Below the pieces are notes generated by a model. The model was given only the letters and a program-made list of their open reading frames with translations. It did no database searches and was not told where the DNA came from. Of a stretch of DNA of 64,000 nt, positions 35,555 to 43,100 are shown one piece after another. Position 1 is the first letter of the stretch. Every line of letters begins with the position of its first letter. The stretch covers positions 62,001-126,000 of the forward strand of contig NZ_JAGHRC010000008.1 in NCBI RefSeq assembly GCF_017743975.1, written 5' to 3'. A program made the position numbers and the translations under genes. The stretch is from Ruegeria sp. R14_0 (GTDB lineage Bacteria; Pseudomonadota; Alphaproteobacteria; Rhodobacterales; Rhodobacteraceae).

Positions 35555-36631
35555 TCACCTCCGCCCCAGCCTTCCCAACCGGGCCAGTTGCGCCAGCATC
35601 TGGGACCCGGCCCCCGGTGACCCTGTGCCGCTTGCCTGACCCGTCTGTCCCATCCCTTGCCGCACGGGCATCTGCTGTACCCCGAAGAACTGCCGAGCCC
35701 TGAGGGCTGCGTACTCCGCGCCACTTGCCCCGCCGATCTGGTAGCGGTTGTAGGCCTGTTGGCTGCCCATTGCAGCGCGGGCGAAGCTGTAGCCGCCGCC
35801 GAGGCCACCGGAGAGGGCGGGCAACATGATATTGCCCGAGATCGCGCGGACGATGAAGGGTGTGGCGATGATGAAGCCCTTGGCCATGAGCACCATCATG
35901 AAGAAGGGGATGAGCGCGCCGATGTTTGAGGCGCCTTCCGGGTCGCCAAGCTCGCCGATGAGTGCGGAGGAAACGCCGGTGATCGTCGCGAACACGCCGG
36001 CCACGACGATGGGGTAGAGCGCGAAGGAAACCAACGCCGAAAGCCAGCGCGCGAAATAATCTTTGGTCACCTCAAAGAGGGTCAGGAAAATCATCACCGG
36101 CGCTATTCCGATCAGAAGTGCGATCATCAAACGCGAGGCCACGAGGATAAAGGCAGCCAGCCCGCCGAGTATCGAGAGTAACAGGACCCCGACGATGTCG
36201 AGCATGGCACCTGCCATCCAGTTAAGCTCTGATCCGGCGGCATTGAGGTAGTCGCCGAGTTCCGCGATCAATCGGTCGAATTCTTCCGCGAAGGTACCAG
36301 AAGGGCCGGGAGTTCCACCGCCAACTGAGGCCACGAGGCCCCCCGCAATGCTGTCGATCCCGGCAAGGATAGCGGCGGAAAGCGCGTTGAACTGCACCCA
36401 GTTGGTCGCGAATATCCCGATGAGCCCGATCTTGACCGCGAGCCAGAAAGCCGTGCGCCCGTCCATCGCCTTGTACTGGTAGATCATGTTCAGGAAGACG
36501 AGGATCACCACCAGCGTTGTTCCCAGTACCAGAAGCGTGCCGACCGTTGCCGCGACGGACCCAAACTGGGTTTCCGCCGCGGTGTCGAGATAGCCCTGGG
36601 AGGTTTCAACGAAGTAGGTGACGACGCTCAT
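35555..36631 (-). CDS. virB6: VirB6 inner-membrane channel component
   Basis: A 358-residue polytopic membrane protein with a TrbL/VirB6 core: five or six TM helices between about residues 28 and 265. These include VGTLLVLGTTLVVILVFLNM, IVGVLLLSILGGLAAFILVA and LMIALLIGIAPVMIFLTLFE, the last being the family hallmark. The C-terminal 90 residues are Gly/Gln-rich (GGGYSFARAAMGSQQAYNRY). VirB6 lines the inner-membrane part of the translocation path. It is displaced from the usual virB5-virB8 position to the operon end, after virB11. Confidence 0.85.
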   Translation of the reverse strand: MSVVTYFVETSQGYLDTAAETQFGSVAATVGTLLVLGTTLVVILVFLNMIYQYKAMDGRTAFWLAVKIGLIGIFATNWVQFNALSAAILAGIDSIAGGLVASVGGGTPGPSGTFAEEFDRLIAELGDYLNAAGSELNWMAGAMLDIVGVLLLSILGGLAAFILVASRLMIALLIGIAPVMIFLTLFEVTKDYFARWLSALVSFALYPIVVAGVFATITGVSSALIGELGDPEGASNIGALIPFFMMVLMAKGFIIATPFIVRAISGNIMLPALSGGLGGGYSFARAAMGSQQAYNRYQIGGASGAEYAALRARQFFGVQQMPVRQGMGQTGQASGTGSPGAGSQMLAQLARLGRLGRR

Positions 36632-36643
36632 GAGGGGGTTGCC

Positions 36644-37057
36644 TTACCAATTGCCCGCGGCTTCGCAGATGGCTTTGGCCTCAATGCGAACGTCGTTGGC
36701 GCGTCGATTGTAGGTATCGGAAGCTTCCAGCATTTCCCAGCGTTCGTCACCGGCGTGGCGCCCATGAAACACCGCCTCAGCTCCGTCCCAAGATGGGAAC
36801 CGGGTCTCGCAATCGCAGCTGCCGGACTCGACAATCCGCTCGAGGTTTCGGGCGCGATAGATGTCCTGGACCACCACGCGCTGATAGGCTTGGCGCAGGG
36901 GGATTTCTTGCATCCACATGGGCTCGGTGGGTCGGTCCGGACAGACGTCAAAGTTGCGATCGAGGGTCGGCACCAGATTGGGTTCGGCGAAGGCGGGGAC
37001 AGCCAGTAGGCTCAGGGCCACCCCAGTCAAAGCAAGGGTTAGCCGTGCCAGCCTCAT
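36644..37057 (-). CDS. Periplasmic T4SS-associated protein, unknown family
   Basis: A 137-residue protein with a clear signal peptide (MRLARLTLALTGVALSLLAV, cleavage after AFA). The mature part is polar with CDCETRFPSWDGAEAVFHGR and a final cysteine, so disulfides are likely. It overlaps the DUF4177 gene by ATGA and precedes virB6 by 12 nt. No named family is recognised. Location suggests an accessory factor for the channel or pilus. Confidence 0.65.
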   Translation of the reverse strand: MRLARLTLALTGVALSLLAVPAFAEPNLVPTLDRNFDVCPDRPTEPMWMQEIPLRQAYQRVVVQDIYRARNLERIVESGSCDCETRFPSWDGAEAVFHGRHAGDERWEMLEASDTYNRRANDVRIEAKAICEAAGNW

Positions 37058-37248
37058 GCCGTGGCTCCGATGGTGGTCGTTTCGCGTTTCAGGAAGACCG
37101 TATGCCCAACATTCGCGAATTCCGAGGAGCTGATCGACACGACTTCCCAGCCTTCTGCACCTTTGGCATTCAGGCTGGCCTGCATGTCGGAAAGGCTGGT
37201 CTTGCGGGTCATGGGGAAACTGAGGATATCGTACTCAAAAGTCTTCAT
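37054..37248 (-). CDS. DUF4177-like small protein
   Basis: A 64-residue protein with KTFEYDILSF at the N-terminus and LNAKGAEGWEVVSIS at residues 26-40. The E/G-x-x-GWE core is typical of DUF4177. A VFLKRE beta strand follows. It overlaps virB11 and the next gene by ATGA at both ends, so it is fully embedded in the virB operon. Function unknown. Confidence 0.7.
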   Translation of the reverse strand: MKTFEYDILSFPMTRKTSLSDMQASLNAKGAEGWEVVSISSSEFANVGHTVFLKRETTTIGATA

Positions 37249-38231
37249 TGCGAAGCTCCGATCTCGGTTGCGCCGGGGAGGTAGAATTCAGTGATGCCGC
37301 GTCTGCCGTCATGGCGACCGGCCTGGATGATCACGTCGATGGAATTCTCGATGTACTGGATCATGTCGGCATAGGTCATGGGGATCTCTGTTTTGAGGGC
37401 CGCGATCGCGAGCCGCTGTACGGCCAATTGCGGGGTTTCGGCGTGCAGCGTGGTCATGGACCCGCCATGGCCAGTATTGATCGCTTCGAGGAAAGTCATG
37501 GCCTCCTTGCCCCGCACTTCGCCGAGGATGATCCGATCGGGGCGCATGCGCAGTGTCGCGGTGAGTAAAACATCGGCTGTCTGGAATTCCGCGTCGCGAT
37601 TGGCGATGAGGGTCACGGCATTGGGCTGGGTCGGCAGAAGCTCGGCGGCTTCCTCGATGGTGACGATGCGTTCATCGGTAGGCACGTGAGAGAGGATCTT
37701 CCGCGCGGCGACGGTCTTGCCGGTGGAGGTGCCACCCGAGACGATCATGTTGAGTTTGTTCTCGACGCAGAAGGAAAGCGCATCATCAATCACGCCCGAG
37801 GCCACGACCTCGCGTAGTTCCCGGGTTTTCTCGAGGCGGAGTTCTTCGAGTTTGCGTTCCTTGCCATAGAGGAAATCGAGCGCGATCCCATCGAGCGGCA
37901 GGCTTGAGAAAAACCGCAGGCTGATCGACATGGCAGAGAGCACGGCGGGTGGGGTGATGACCTGAGCCCGGATCGGGCGGCCCTTGTAGGTGATCGAGAC
38001 CGAGACGATCGGGCGGTCCTTGCTCATCGTAGTGTTGGCGGAAGAGGCGATTTGGTTGCCGAGGTCCTTCACTTCGGTTGCCGTCAGCTCTTGGTCCAGC
38101 TTTCGCATGAAGTGATCGCCCTGGAATTCTCCCCAGCAGGTGCCGTCGGGGTTGATGCAGATCTCGATGACATCGTCGCGTGCGGCGGCGTCGATCCGAT
38201 CAAGCGAGGTCTGGAGATAGCTCAGCGACAT
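37245..38231 (-). CDS. virB11: VirB11 secretion ATPase
   Basis: A 328-residue hexameric traffic ATPase. The N-terminal domain (1-120) is followed by Walker A GGTSTGKT (166-173), the Asp box-type IVTIEEAAEL, Walker B RIILGEVRGKEAM and the His box NTGHGGSMTTLHA. It powers pilus biogenesis and substrate transfer with VirB4 and VirD4 at the inner membrane. It lies 4 nt after virB10 and overlaps the DUF4177 gene. Confidence 0.93.
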   Translation of the reverse strand: MSLSYLQTSLDRIDAAARDDVIEICINPDGTCWGEFQGDHFMRKLDQELTATEVKDLGNQIASSANTTMSKDRPIVSVSITYKGRPIRAQVITPPAVLSAMSISLRFFSSLPLDGIALDFLYGKERKLEELRLEKTRELREVVASGVIDDALSFCVENKLNMIVSGGTSTGKTVAARKILSHVPTDERIVTIEEAAELLPTQPNAVTLIANRDAEFQTADVLLTATLRMRPDRIILGEVRGKEAMTFLEAINTGHGGSMTTLHAETPQLAVQRLAIAALKTEIPMTYADMIQYIENSIDVIIQAGRHDGRRGITEFYLPGATEIGASQ

Positions 38232-38235
38232 GGGC

Positions 38236-39615
38236 TCAGAAGATCTCCAGATCCCGGTCGACCATTACCGTCACGCGGGCGCCCTGGTCGACATAGATGA
38301 CGGGGCCGATGGAGAGGTAGTCGCCAATCACAGAGTCCGTGGCATCTGCCAGATCATCGCCAACGTCTTCGAGAGTGTCGGCGGCAGTCTCATCCTGGAC
38401 TTCGGAGGCGGCAGCACTGGGTGCTGCTGAGATCAGCGAGATCAGGGCGGCCGACCCGAAACGCTCGGCGAAGCGTGTGTCCACGAAACCGGTGACGCCA
38501 GAACGGCCCAGTTCATCACCTCCGAAGGAGCTGATCTGGACGGTCTGGCCCGCGGGCAGGATGATCCGGTCCCAGGCGATGGTGACCCGGCGCTGCGCGA
38601 TATCGACGCCAGCGCGGTAGCGCCCGATGAGACGGGATCCGCGGGGGATCAAGAGGCGCGCGCCATCGACGCTGTAGACATCCTCGGACACCACGGCACG
38701 GGTCTGGCCGGGCAGGGAGCTGTCAAGGGCAGTTTCCATGACGGCCTGGATCATGGTGCCCTGTAGAATCGTGTTGGAGGGATTGGCGATCACCTCGGCC
38801 TGCGTCACGGTAGAGGGCAGCGCCCCGTTCAGCACGAAATCCGTCACCTCGCCAAAAGTGCGTTCGGTCAGAGCTGTTTCATTCGCTCCGGAGGCACCGC
38901 CAAAAGCGATGGTCGGCGAGGCGATGCGCCGCTCCTGGAAGGCGCGTTCCTCCGCGGCGCGGCGTTCAAGTTCCGCGAGCCGTCTTGCTTCTTCCTCGCG
39001 CCGGAGCCGCTCTTCTTCCCGCGCGCGTAACTCGTCCTCGGTGGGCCCGATGGGTGCCGGAAGGGGCCGGTTGGCCTCAAGCTGCGCGAGCTCAAGGTCC
39101 ATGCGGAGTTGCTCCAGTTCGCGGTCGCGCGCCGTGAGCTCATCGCGAAACTGCTGTTGCGCGGTTTCCGACGCGGCTTGCAGGGCCGCGATCTGCGCGG
39201 TCAGCGCGTCAATCGCATCTGCGGCAGCGGTGTCTTCCTCGACAACTGGTTCAGGGGCGTTGCGCAACTCCTCGATCTGGGCCTGCAGCGCGGTGATCTG
39301 CGCCAGAAGCTCCGCGTTGGGCTCGACTGGATCCGGTCCGACAAACACAACCTCGGGCTCGGGCGGGGGCAAGGTCTCGATGGCGCCAAAGCCGTCCCCC
39401 TCGTTTTGGAAGACATCCGGGGTGGCCGTCGGCAAGGCTTCCTCTTCGTCGGGCTGTGAGAGAAGATAAAGCAGGGCACCACCCGCGCCGATCACGAGGA
39501 CGACGACCAAAGCGAGCAGCGGTGAGGGCCGTGGGGCAGGGGGCGAACCAGCGCCCTTGCCTTGTTCTAGAGCAGCGAGGCGTTTCTCGAGGTCTGCGTT
39601 TCCAGTATCGCTCAT
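38236..39615 (-). CDS. virB10: VirB10 envelope-spanning scaffold
   Basis: A 459-residue protein. It has a short cytoplasmic N-terminus, a TM helix (about 30-50, LLALVVVLVIGAGGALLYLL), a Pro-rich stretch and a long coiled coil (about 90-210, Glu/Arg-rich). The C-terminal beta-barrel domain of TrbI/VirB10 has IPRGSRLIGRYRAGVDIAQR, RVTIAWDRIILPAG and GVTGFVDTRF. It connects inner and outer membranes and gates the channel. The ATG at 39615 overlaps the virB9 stop (ATGA); longer frames upstream run into virB9. Confidence 0.92.
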   Translation of the reverse strand: MSDTGNADLEKRLAALEQGKGAGSPPAPRPSPLLALVVVLVIGAGGALLYLLSQPDEEEALPTATPDVFQNEGDGFGAIETLPPPEPEVVFVGPDPVEPNAELLAQITALQAQIEELRNAPEPVVEEDTAAADAIDALTAQIAALQAASETAQQQFRDELTARDRELEQLRMDLELAQLEANRPLPAPIGPTEDELRAREEERLRREEEARRLAELERRAAEERAFQERRIASPTIAFGGASGANETALTERTFGEVTDFVLNGALPSTVTQAEVIANPSNTILQGTMIQAVMETALDSSLPGQTRAVVSEDVYSVDGARLLIPRGSRLIGRYRAGVDIAQRRVTIAWDRIILPAGQTVQISSFGGDELGRSGVTGFVDTRFAERFGSAALISLISAAPSAAASEVQDETAADTLEDVGDDLADATDSVIGDYLSIGPVIYVDQGARVTVMVDRDLEIF

Positions 39616-40307
39616 GAGCCTACCCCCGCAGGTGGTGTGGCCTCGATGCAGACCACCTCCTCTCCGATCCGCAGCACCCATTGTCGGTTCACGCCTGAAA
39701 CCCGTATCACGCCGTCCTCGGTGGCTTGCGTGTTGACCGTACGCTCACGGCCATTGGCGTAGCGGAAGATCGCAGGCACCGGCGCGTTCCGCGGAAATTC
39801 GAAATACGTAAACGTCCCGTCATCCCAGACGCGGGTGGGGGTGAACTCGGTCCGCGCGCTTGCACCGTAATTATAGTTCGGCGCTTGGGCCGCGATGGCA
39901 CGTGTGGGCCGTGCATTGTCGTCCGGATAGCGGAACTGGACCACGTAAAAGGTCGGACTGCGGGTCTCCTCGACGTTGAAGTAATAACTGCGCTTGTTCG
40001 TGTAGACGGTCACATTGGTATGCACCCCGCGCGCCACCGGCTTGATCGCGAAGGCCTGACCGCCGGGCACGCCGTCGATCTCGAAGCCTTCCGTGTCGCC
40101 CGCAATGATCGAGCGGATGCTCTCGCCTTCCCCGAACTCGACCGTGGTCACATGGGTGAGCGACACGCTGAGGCGGTAGACCTGACCTTCTTGATATGTT
40201 GCCAGCCGCACCCGATTGTCATTGGGCCCGCCACGCGGGATGGCTTCGGCGAAAGCAAGGCCGGGCAACAGGGCAATCAGCAATATCAAAAGTCGAGCAG
40301 GGAACAA
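39612..40307 (-). CDS. virB9: VirB9 outer-membrane core protein
   Basis: A 231-residue secreted protein. The signal peptide (LILLIALLPGLAFA) is followed by an N-terminal domain (DNRVRLATYQEGQVYRLSVS) and the C-terminal CagX/VirB9 beta domain (TEFTPTRVWDDGTFTYFEFP, then INRQ-like NRQWVLRIGEEVVCIEA). It forms the outer-membrane ring with VirB7 and VirB10. It overlaps virB10 and follows virB8 by 2 nt. Confidence 0.92.
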   Translation of the reverse strand: MFPARLLILLIALLPGLAFAEAIPRGGPNDNRVRLATYQEGQVYRLSVSLTHVTTVEFGEGESIRSIIAGDTEGFEIDGVPGGQAFAIKPVARGVHTNVTVYTNKRSYYFNVEETRSPTFYVVQFRYPDDNARPTRAIAAQAPNYNYGASARTEFTPTRVWDDGTFTYFEFPRNAPVPAIFRYANGRERTVNTQATEDGVIRVSGVNRQWVLRIGEEVVCIEATPPAGVGS

Positions 40308-40309
40308 AT

Positions 40310-40963
40310 TCAGTTCTCCAATCTGTCGGAGCGGATGGAATATTCGAGGACCGTGAAGCCGAAGGGGTTGGTCCAGACCTCATCGATGGAGCGGCGGGTC
40401 TCGGGGCGGAACTCGAAGAGAAGCGTGGCGGTGAAAAGCCCGGTTTGGACGCCATTGATGGAGGTCAGGCGCTTGCGCAGGCGGACGGTGGCGCGGTTCG
40501 TACCGATCCGGTTGATGCTGAGGATTTCCACATCAAGCCGGGCATTGGGGCCATAAACTGTCGGCGGGTAGTTCTTATTGGCGCTGTTCCAGATCTGGCG
40601 CAGTCCGCTCTCGGCAGTTCCGTCGGAGCGGCGCAGGACGTTGCGGATGCGCAGATCGTTGTCGAGCTGGTTATAGACCTCCCGGTCGGTCACATAGCGG
40701 AACACCTCCGCCTCGATGATCGCCTGGTTGGCCGTGACAGACGTCGCGCCCACCGAGGCCTCGGGCAGGGCAAAGCCGGTGGCAGGATCATAGGGGACAA
40801 CGACGGGGGGCGGGTCGACATCGAGGATCGAGACAGCCGCGGCGCTCAGACAGCCGATGACACCGAAGACCAGGCCGATCAGGCCAAGGCGTTGCCAGAG
40901 CCGTTCGCGGCGCAAGGCACCGTAGACCAGTTCTTCTTCGATGATTTCTTGTTCACTCGCCAT
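40310..40963 (-). CDS. virB8: VirB8 assembly factor
   Basis: A 217-residue bitopic protein. One TM helix (about 26-46, LGLIGLVFGVIGCLSAAAVS) precedes a periplasmic VirB8 domain. Its landmarks are NQAIIEAEVFRYVTDREVYN, YGPNARLDVEILSINRIG and the C-terminal TNPFGFTVLEYSIRSD. It nucleates channel assembly in the periplasm. It is placed between virB5 and virB9 as in canonical operons. Confidence 0.9.
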   Translation of the reverse strand: MASEQEIIEEELVYGALRRERLWQRLGLIGLVFGVIGCLSAAAVSILDVDPPPVVVPYDPATGFALPEASVGATSVTANQAIIEAEVFRYVTDREVYNQLDNDLRIRNVLRRSDGTAESGLRQIWNSANKNYPPTVYGPNARLDVEILSINRIGTNRATVRLRKRLTSINGVQTGLFTATLLFEFRPETRRSIDEVWTNPFGFTVLEYSIRSDRLEN

Positions 40964-40979
40964 CTGTCACAACCCTTGA

Positions 40980-41792
40980 TCAGTCTGCCCGCAACTCTGG
41001 CAGCGTGAAGTCCATAAACCGCTGCTCCTCGGCGATGGTGGCGGCATCGATCACACCGCCGGTGCCGTCACCCACGGTCTGCACGGCTTCGAGCTGCCAC
41101 ATGGCGACAAGCGCGATTGCCAGTTCTGCTGTGATGCGCGTGTTGAGATCGACGCTTTCCTTCAGTTCATCCATGTCGTCGATGAGACCGACCAGCCGGT
41201 CGACTCGTTCCAGCGATTGGCCCGCGTCTTCATAGCTGTTCTGGGCCGCCGCCGAGACCAGGGCGCCGGTCGTGGCTTGTGTCGCCACACGGTTGGCCCC
41301 GGGATTGCCGCTCGTGGCCATTTCCGAGAGGGTGTCATCGTCAAATCCGAGATCGGCCAGCACCCGGTCCATCTGTGTTTCGATCTCGCCTGCGCCAGAA
41401 CCGGACAGGCCGGAGAAATCCCCAGTCTTGATCGCCTCAATCGTGGCGAGGATGTCGCCGAACTCCTGGTCGAGCAGACCATTCAACTCGTCTTCCATTT
41501 CCGTCCGGATGATCTCCGGCAGTTCGGCGAGGCGGGTGAGGGCCTCGTAGGTTCTTTGCAGCTCCGCGAGTTGGTCCGTGAGAAGGCCGAGCTGTTCGCG
41601 GAGCTGCGTCAGCTGCTCGTTTTGCAAGATCTCGTCCTCGATCATCTGCCGCAGCTGCTGGATGTTTTGCGCGATGTTCTGGGTATCGACGACGGGCACG
41701 CCTTGCGCGAGGACGGGGGATAGGGCGCCAAGATGCAGACCAACCCCAAGTGTCGTGGCCAAAGCTGTCCTCAAGAGCAGATGTCCCATCAT
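40980..41792 (-). CDS. virB5: VirB5-like pilus-associated protein
   Basis: A 270-residue secreted protein. The signal peptide ends near LSPVLAQG, and a long helical coiled region follows (NIQQLRQMIEDEILQNEQLT, LREQLGLLTDQLAELQRTYE), as in VirB5/TrbJ minor pilins that contact the recipient. The C-terminal end EEQRFMDFTLPELRAD resembles the end of the preceding transglycosylase protein (MAEGAFMDFTIREIE), suggesting a shared ancestry. Start overlaps the preceding stop by ATGA. Confidence 0.8.
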   Translation of the reverse strand: MMGHLLLRTALATTLGVGLHLGALSPVLAQGVPVVDTQNIAQNIQQLRQMIEDEILQNEQLTQLREQLGLLTDQLAELQRTYEALTRLAELPEIIRTEMEDELNGLLDQEFGDILATIEAIKTGDFSGLSGSGAGEIETQMDRVLADLGFDDDTLSEMATSGNPGANRVATQATTGALVSAAAQNSYEDAGQSLERVDRLVGLIDDMDELKESVDLNTRITAELAIALVAMWQLEAVQTVGDGTGGVIDAATIAEEQRFMDFTLPELRAD

Positions 41793-42943
41793 TCAATCTC
41801 CCTGATCGTAAAATCCATGAACGCGCCTTCGGCCATGCGGGCGCTGGCCTGGGCCAGCTCTTCGGCGGAGAGCACGCGGGTGCGGGCGGCCTGAAGCCGG
41901 ATGCGGGCGGCCACGAGACGCACGAGTTCGGCGCGGGCATAAGTGTTGAGCGCAACGCTCTCCTGCACATCCTCGGTCTCGGAAATCCGTTCGACGATAT
42001 CCGCAATACGTAGGGCGGCTTGCCTGATCGCGGCGGGTGAGTTGTTGCCATAGAAGGCCGCGCCGTGCCCAGTGAGCGAGAGGTTGGCATTGGCCAGAAG
42101 CGCGGGGTCGATCGTGCCAAGCGCTTCGATCCCGCCGATACGGGTCAAATAGAGGTTATAGCGTTCGGGGATCACCTGGACGTAGTGCTGGGTCTCGCGA
42201 AAGGGTGGCACGCCGCCATACTCGAAAACCCGGCCGGGTCCCGCGTTATAGGCCGCGAGCGCATTGATGATATTGCCGTCGAAGGTGTTGAGCTGTGTCG
42301 CGAGATAGCGTGCACCGCCATGCACCTGCAGGTAGGGGCTGTCATAGTATTCCGGATTGATGCCCAGATCGCTGGCGGTACCGGGCATGATCTGGGTGAG
42401 GCCAAAGGCGCCGACGGGAGAGCGTGCACCGATGGTGAAACGGCTTTCCTGCCAGATCAGCGCCTGTAGGAGTGCGCGCCATTGGACCGGGGAGAGGCCC
42501 GCGCGGCCAACGCCGGCAAAGCCGCTGGTCTCCTGAGCCACGCGGATAATGAGCTGCTCGATGTTTTCCGCCGCATCCCCGAACATCTGCGCACCGCCGG
42601 GATTGGGGTCGATGTCGGCATTGCCATAGACCGCCTCGACTGACCGGGCCGGATCCCCGCTGCCGCTTTCCAGCCCCGAGACCATAGCCGGCAAGCCCTG
42701 ACCGCCGAAGCTGGTCTGGGCATCGAGGATGCGTTGCAGGGTTTCCAGCTGCTCCCGTTCGATCTCGGTGATGAGTTCGCGCACGGCAAGCTTGTCGGCC
42801 TGAAGGGCCAAGTCTGCCTCGCGATCGCCGGTCTCGACGATGTCACGCGCGGTCAGCCCACTGTCATTGGTCGGCACGCCTTGGGCGAAGCCGAGACCGG
42901 GCAGCAAGCAAAATGCGAGGATATGAGGCAGGCTAGACTTCAA
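41789..42943 (-). CDS. Lytic transglycosylase fused to VirB5-like ends
   Basis: A 384-residue secreted protein. The signal peptide (LPHILAFCLLPGLGFAQ) is followed by a VirB5-like helical segment (RELITEIEREQLETLQRILD). An SLT lysozyme-like domain sits at about residues 140-260, with catalytic Glu in LIWQESRFTIGARSPVGAFG, then LTQIMPGTASDLGI and [14 protein letters not shown] VirB5-like C-terminus ends in FMDFTIREIE. It would cut peptidoglycan while tied to the pilus base. Translation probably starts at TTG 42943, 6 nt behind GGAGG and inside the virB7 stop region; no nearer ATG exists. Confidence 0.75.
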   Translation of the reverse strand: MKSSLPHILAFCLLPGLGFAQGVPTNDSGLTARDIVETGDREADLALQADKLAVRELITEIEREQLETLQRILDAQTSFGGQGLPAMVSGLESGSGDPARSVEAVYGNADIDPNPGGAQMFGDAAENIEQLIIRVAQETSGFAGVGRAGLSPVQWRALLQALIWQESRFTIGARSPVGAFGLTQIMPGTASDLGINPEYYDSPYLQVHGGARYLATQLNTFDGNIINALAAYNAGPGRVFEYGGVPPFRETQHYVQVIPERYNLYLTRIGGIEALGTIDPALLANANLSLTGHGAAFYGNNSPAAIRQAALRIADIVERISETEDVQESVALNTYARAELVRLVAARIRLQAARTRVLSAEELAQASARMAEGAFMDFTIREIE

Positions 42944-43100
42944 CGTCGCCCTCCGGGGTGCCAAGGGGCGTGAAGTCACAATCGGGCGCGACGGGTGCCG
43001 TGGACGCAAGGAATGTGAAGCAATTGGCCTGCGGCTCCCGGTACTGGGTGCAGGAGGCCAGCGCGCCGAGCGCAGCCAAAGCGATAAGAATACGGATCAT
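42933..43100 (-). CDS. virB7: VirB7-like lipoprotein (55 aa)
   Basis: A 55-residue protein with a lipoprotein signal: IRILIALAALGALASC, with a perfect lipobox LASC at residues 14-17. The mature part has two further cysteines (QANCFTF, PDCDF), which could form the disulfide with VirB9 typical of VirB7. It overlaps the virB4 stop by ATGA and the next gene start by 11 nt. Size and place match VirB7. Confidence 0.75.
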   Translation of the reverse strand: MIRILIALAALGALASCTQYREPQANCFTFLASTAPVAPDCDFTPLGTPEGDVEV

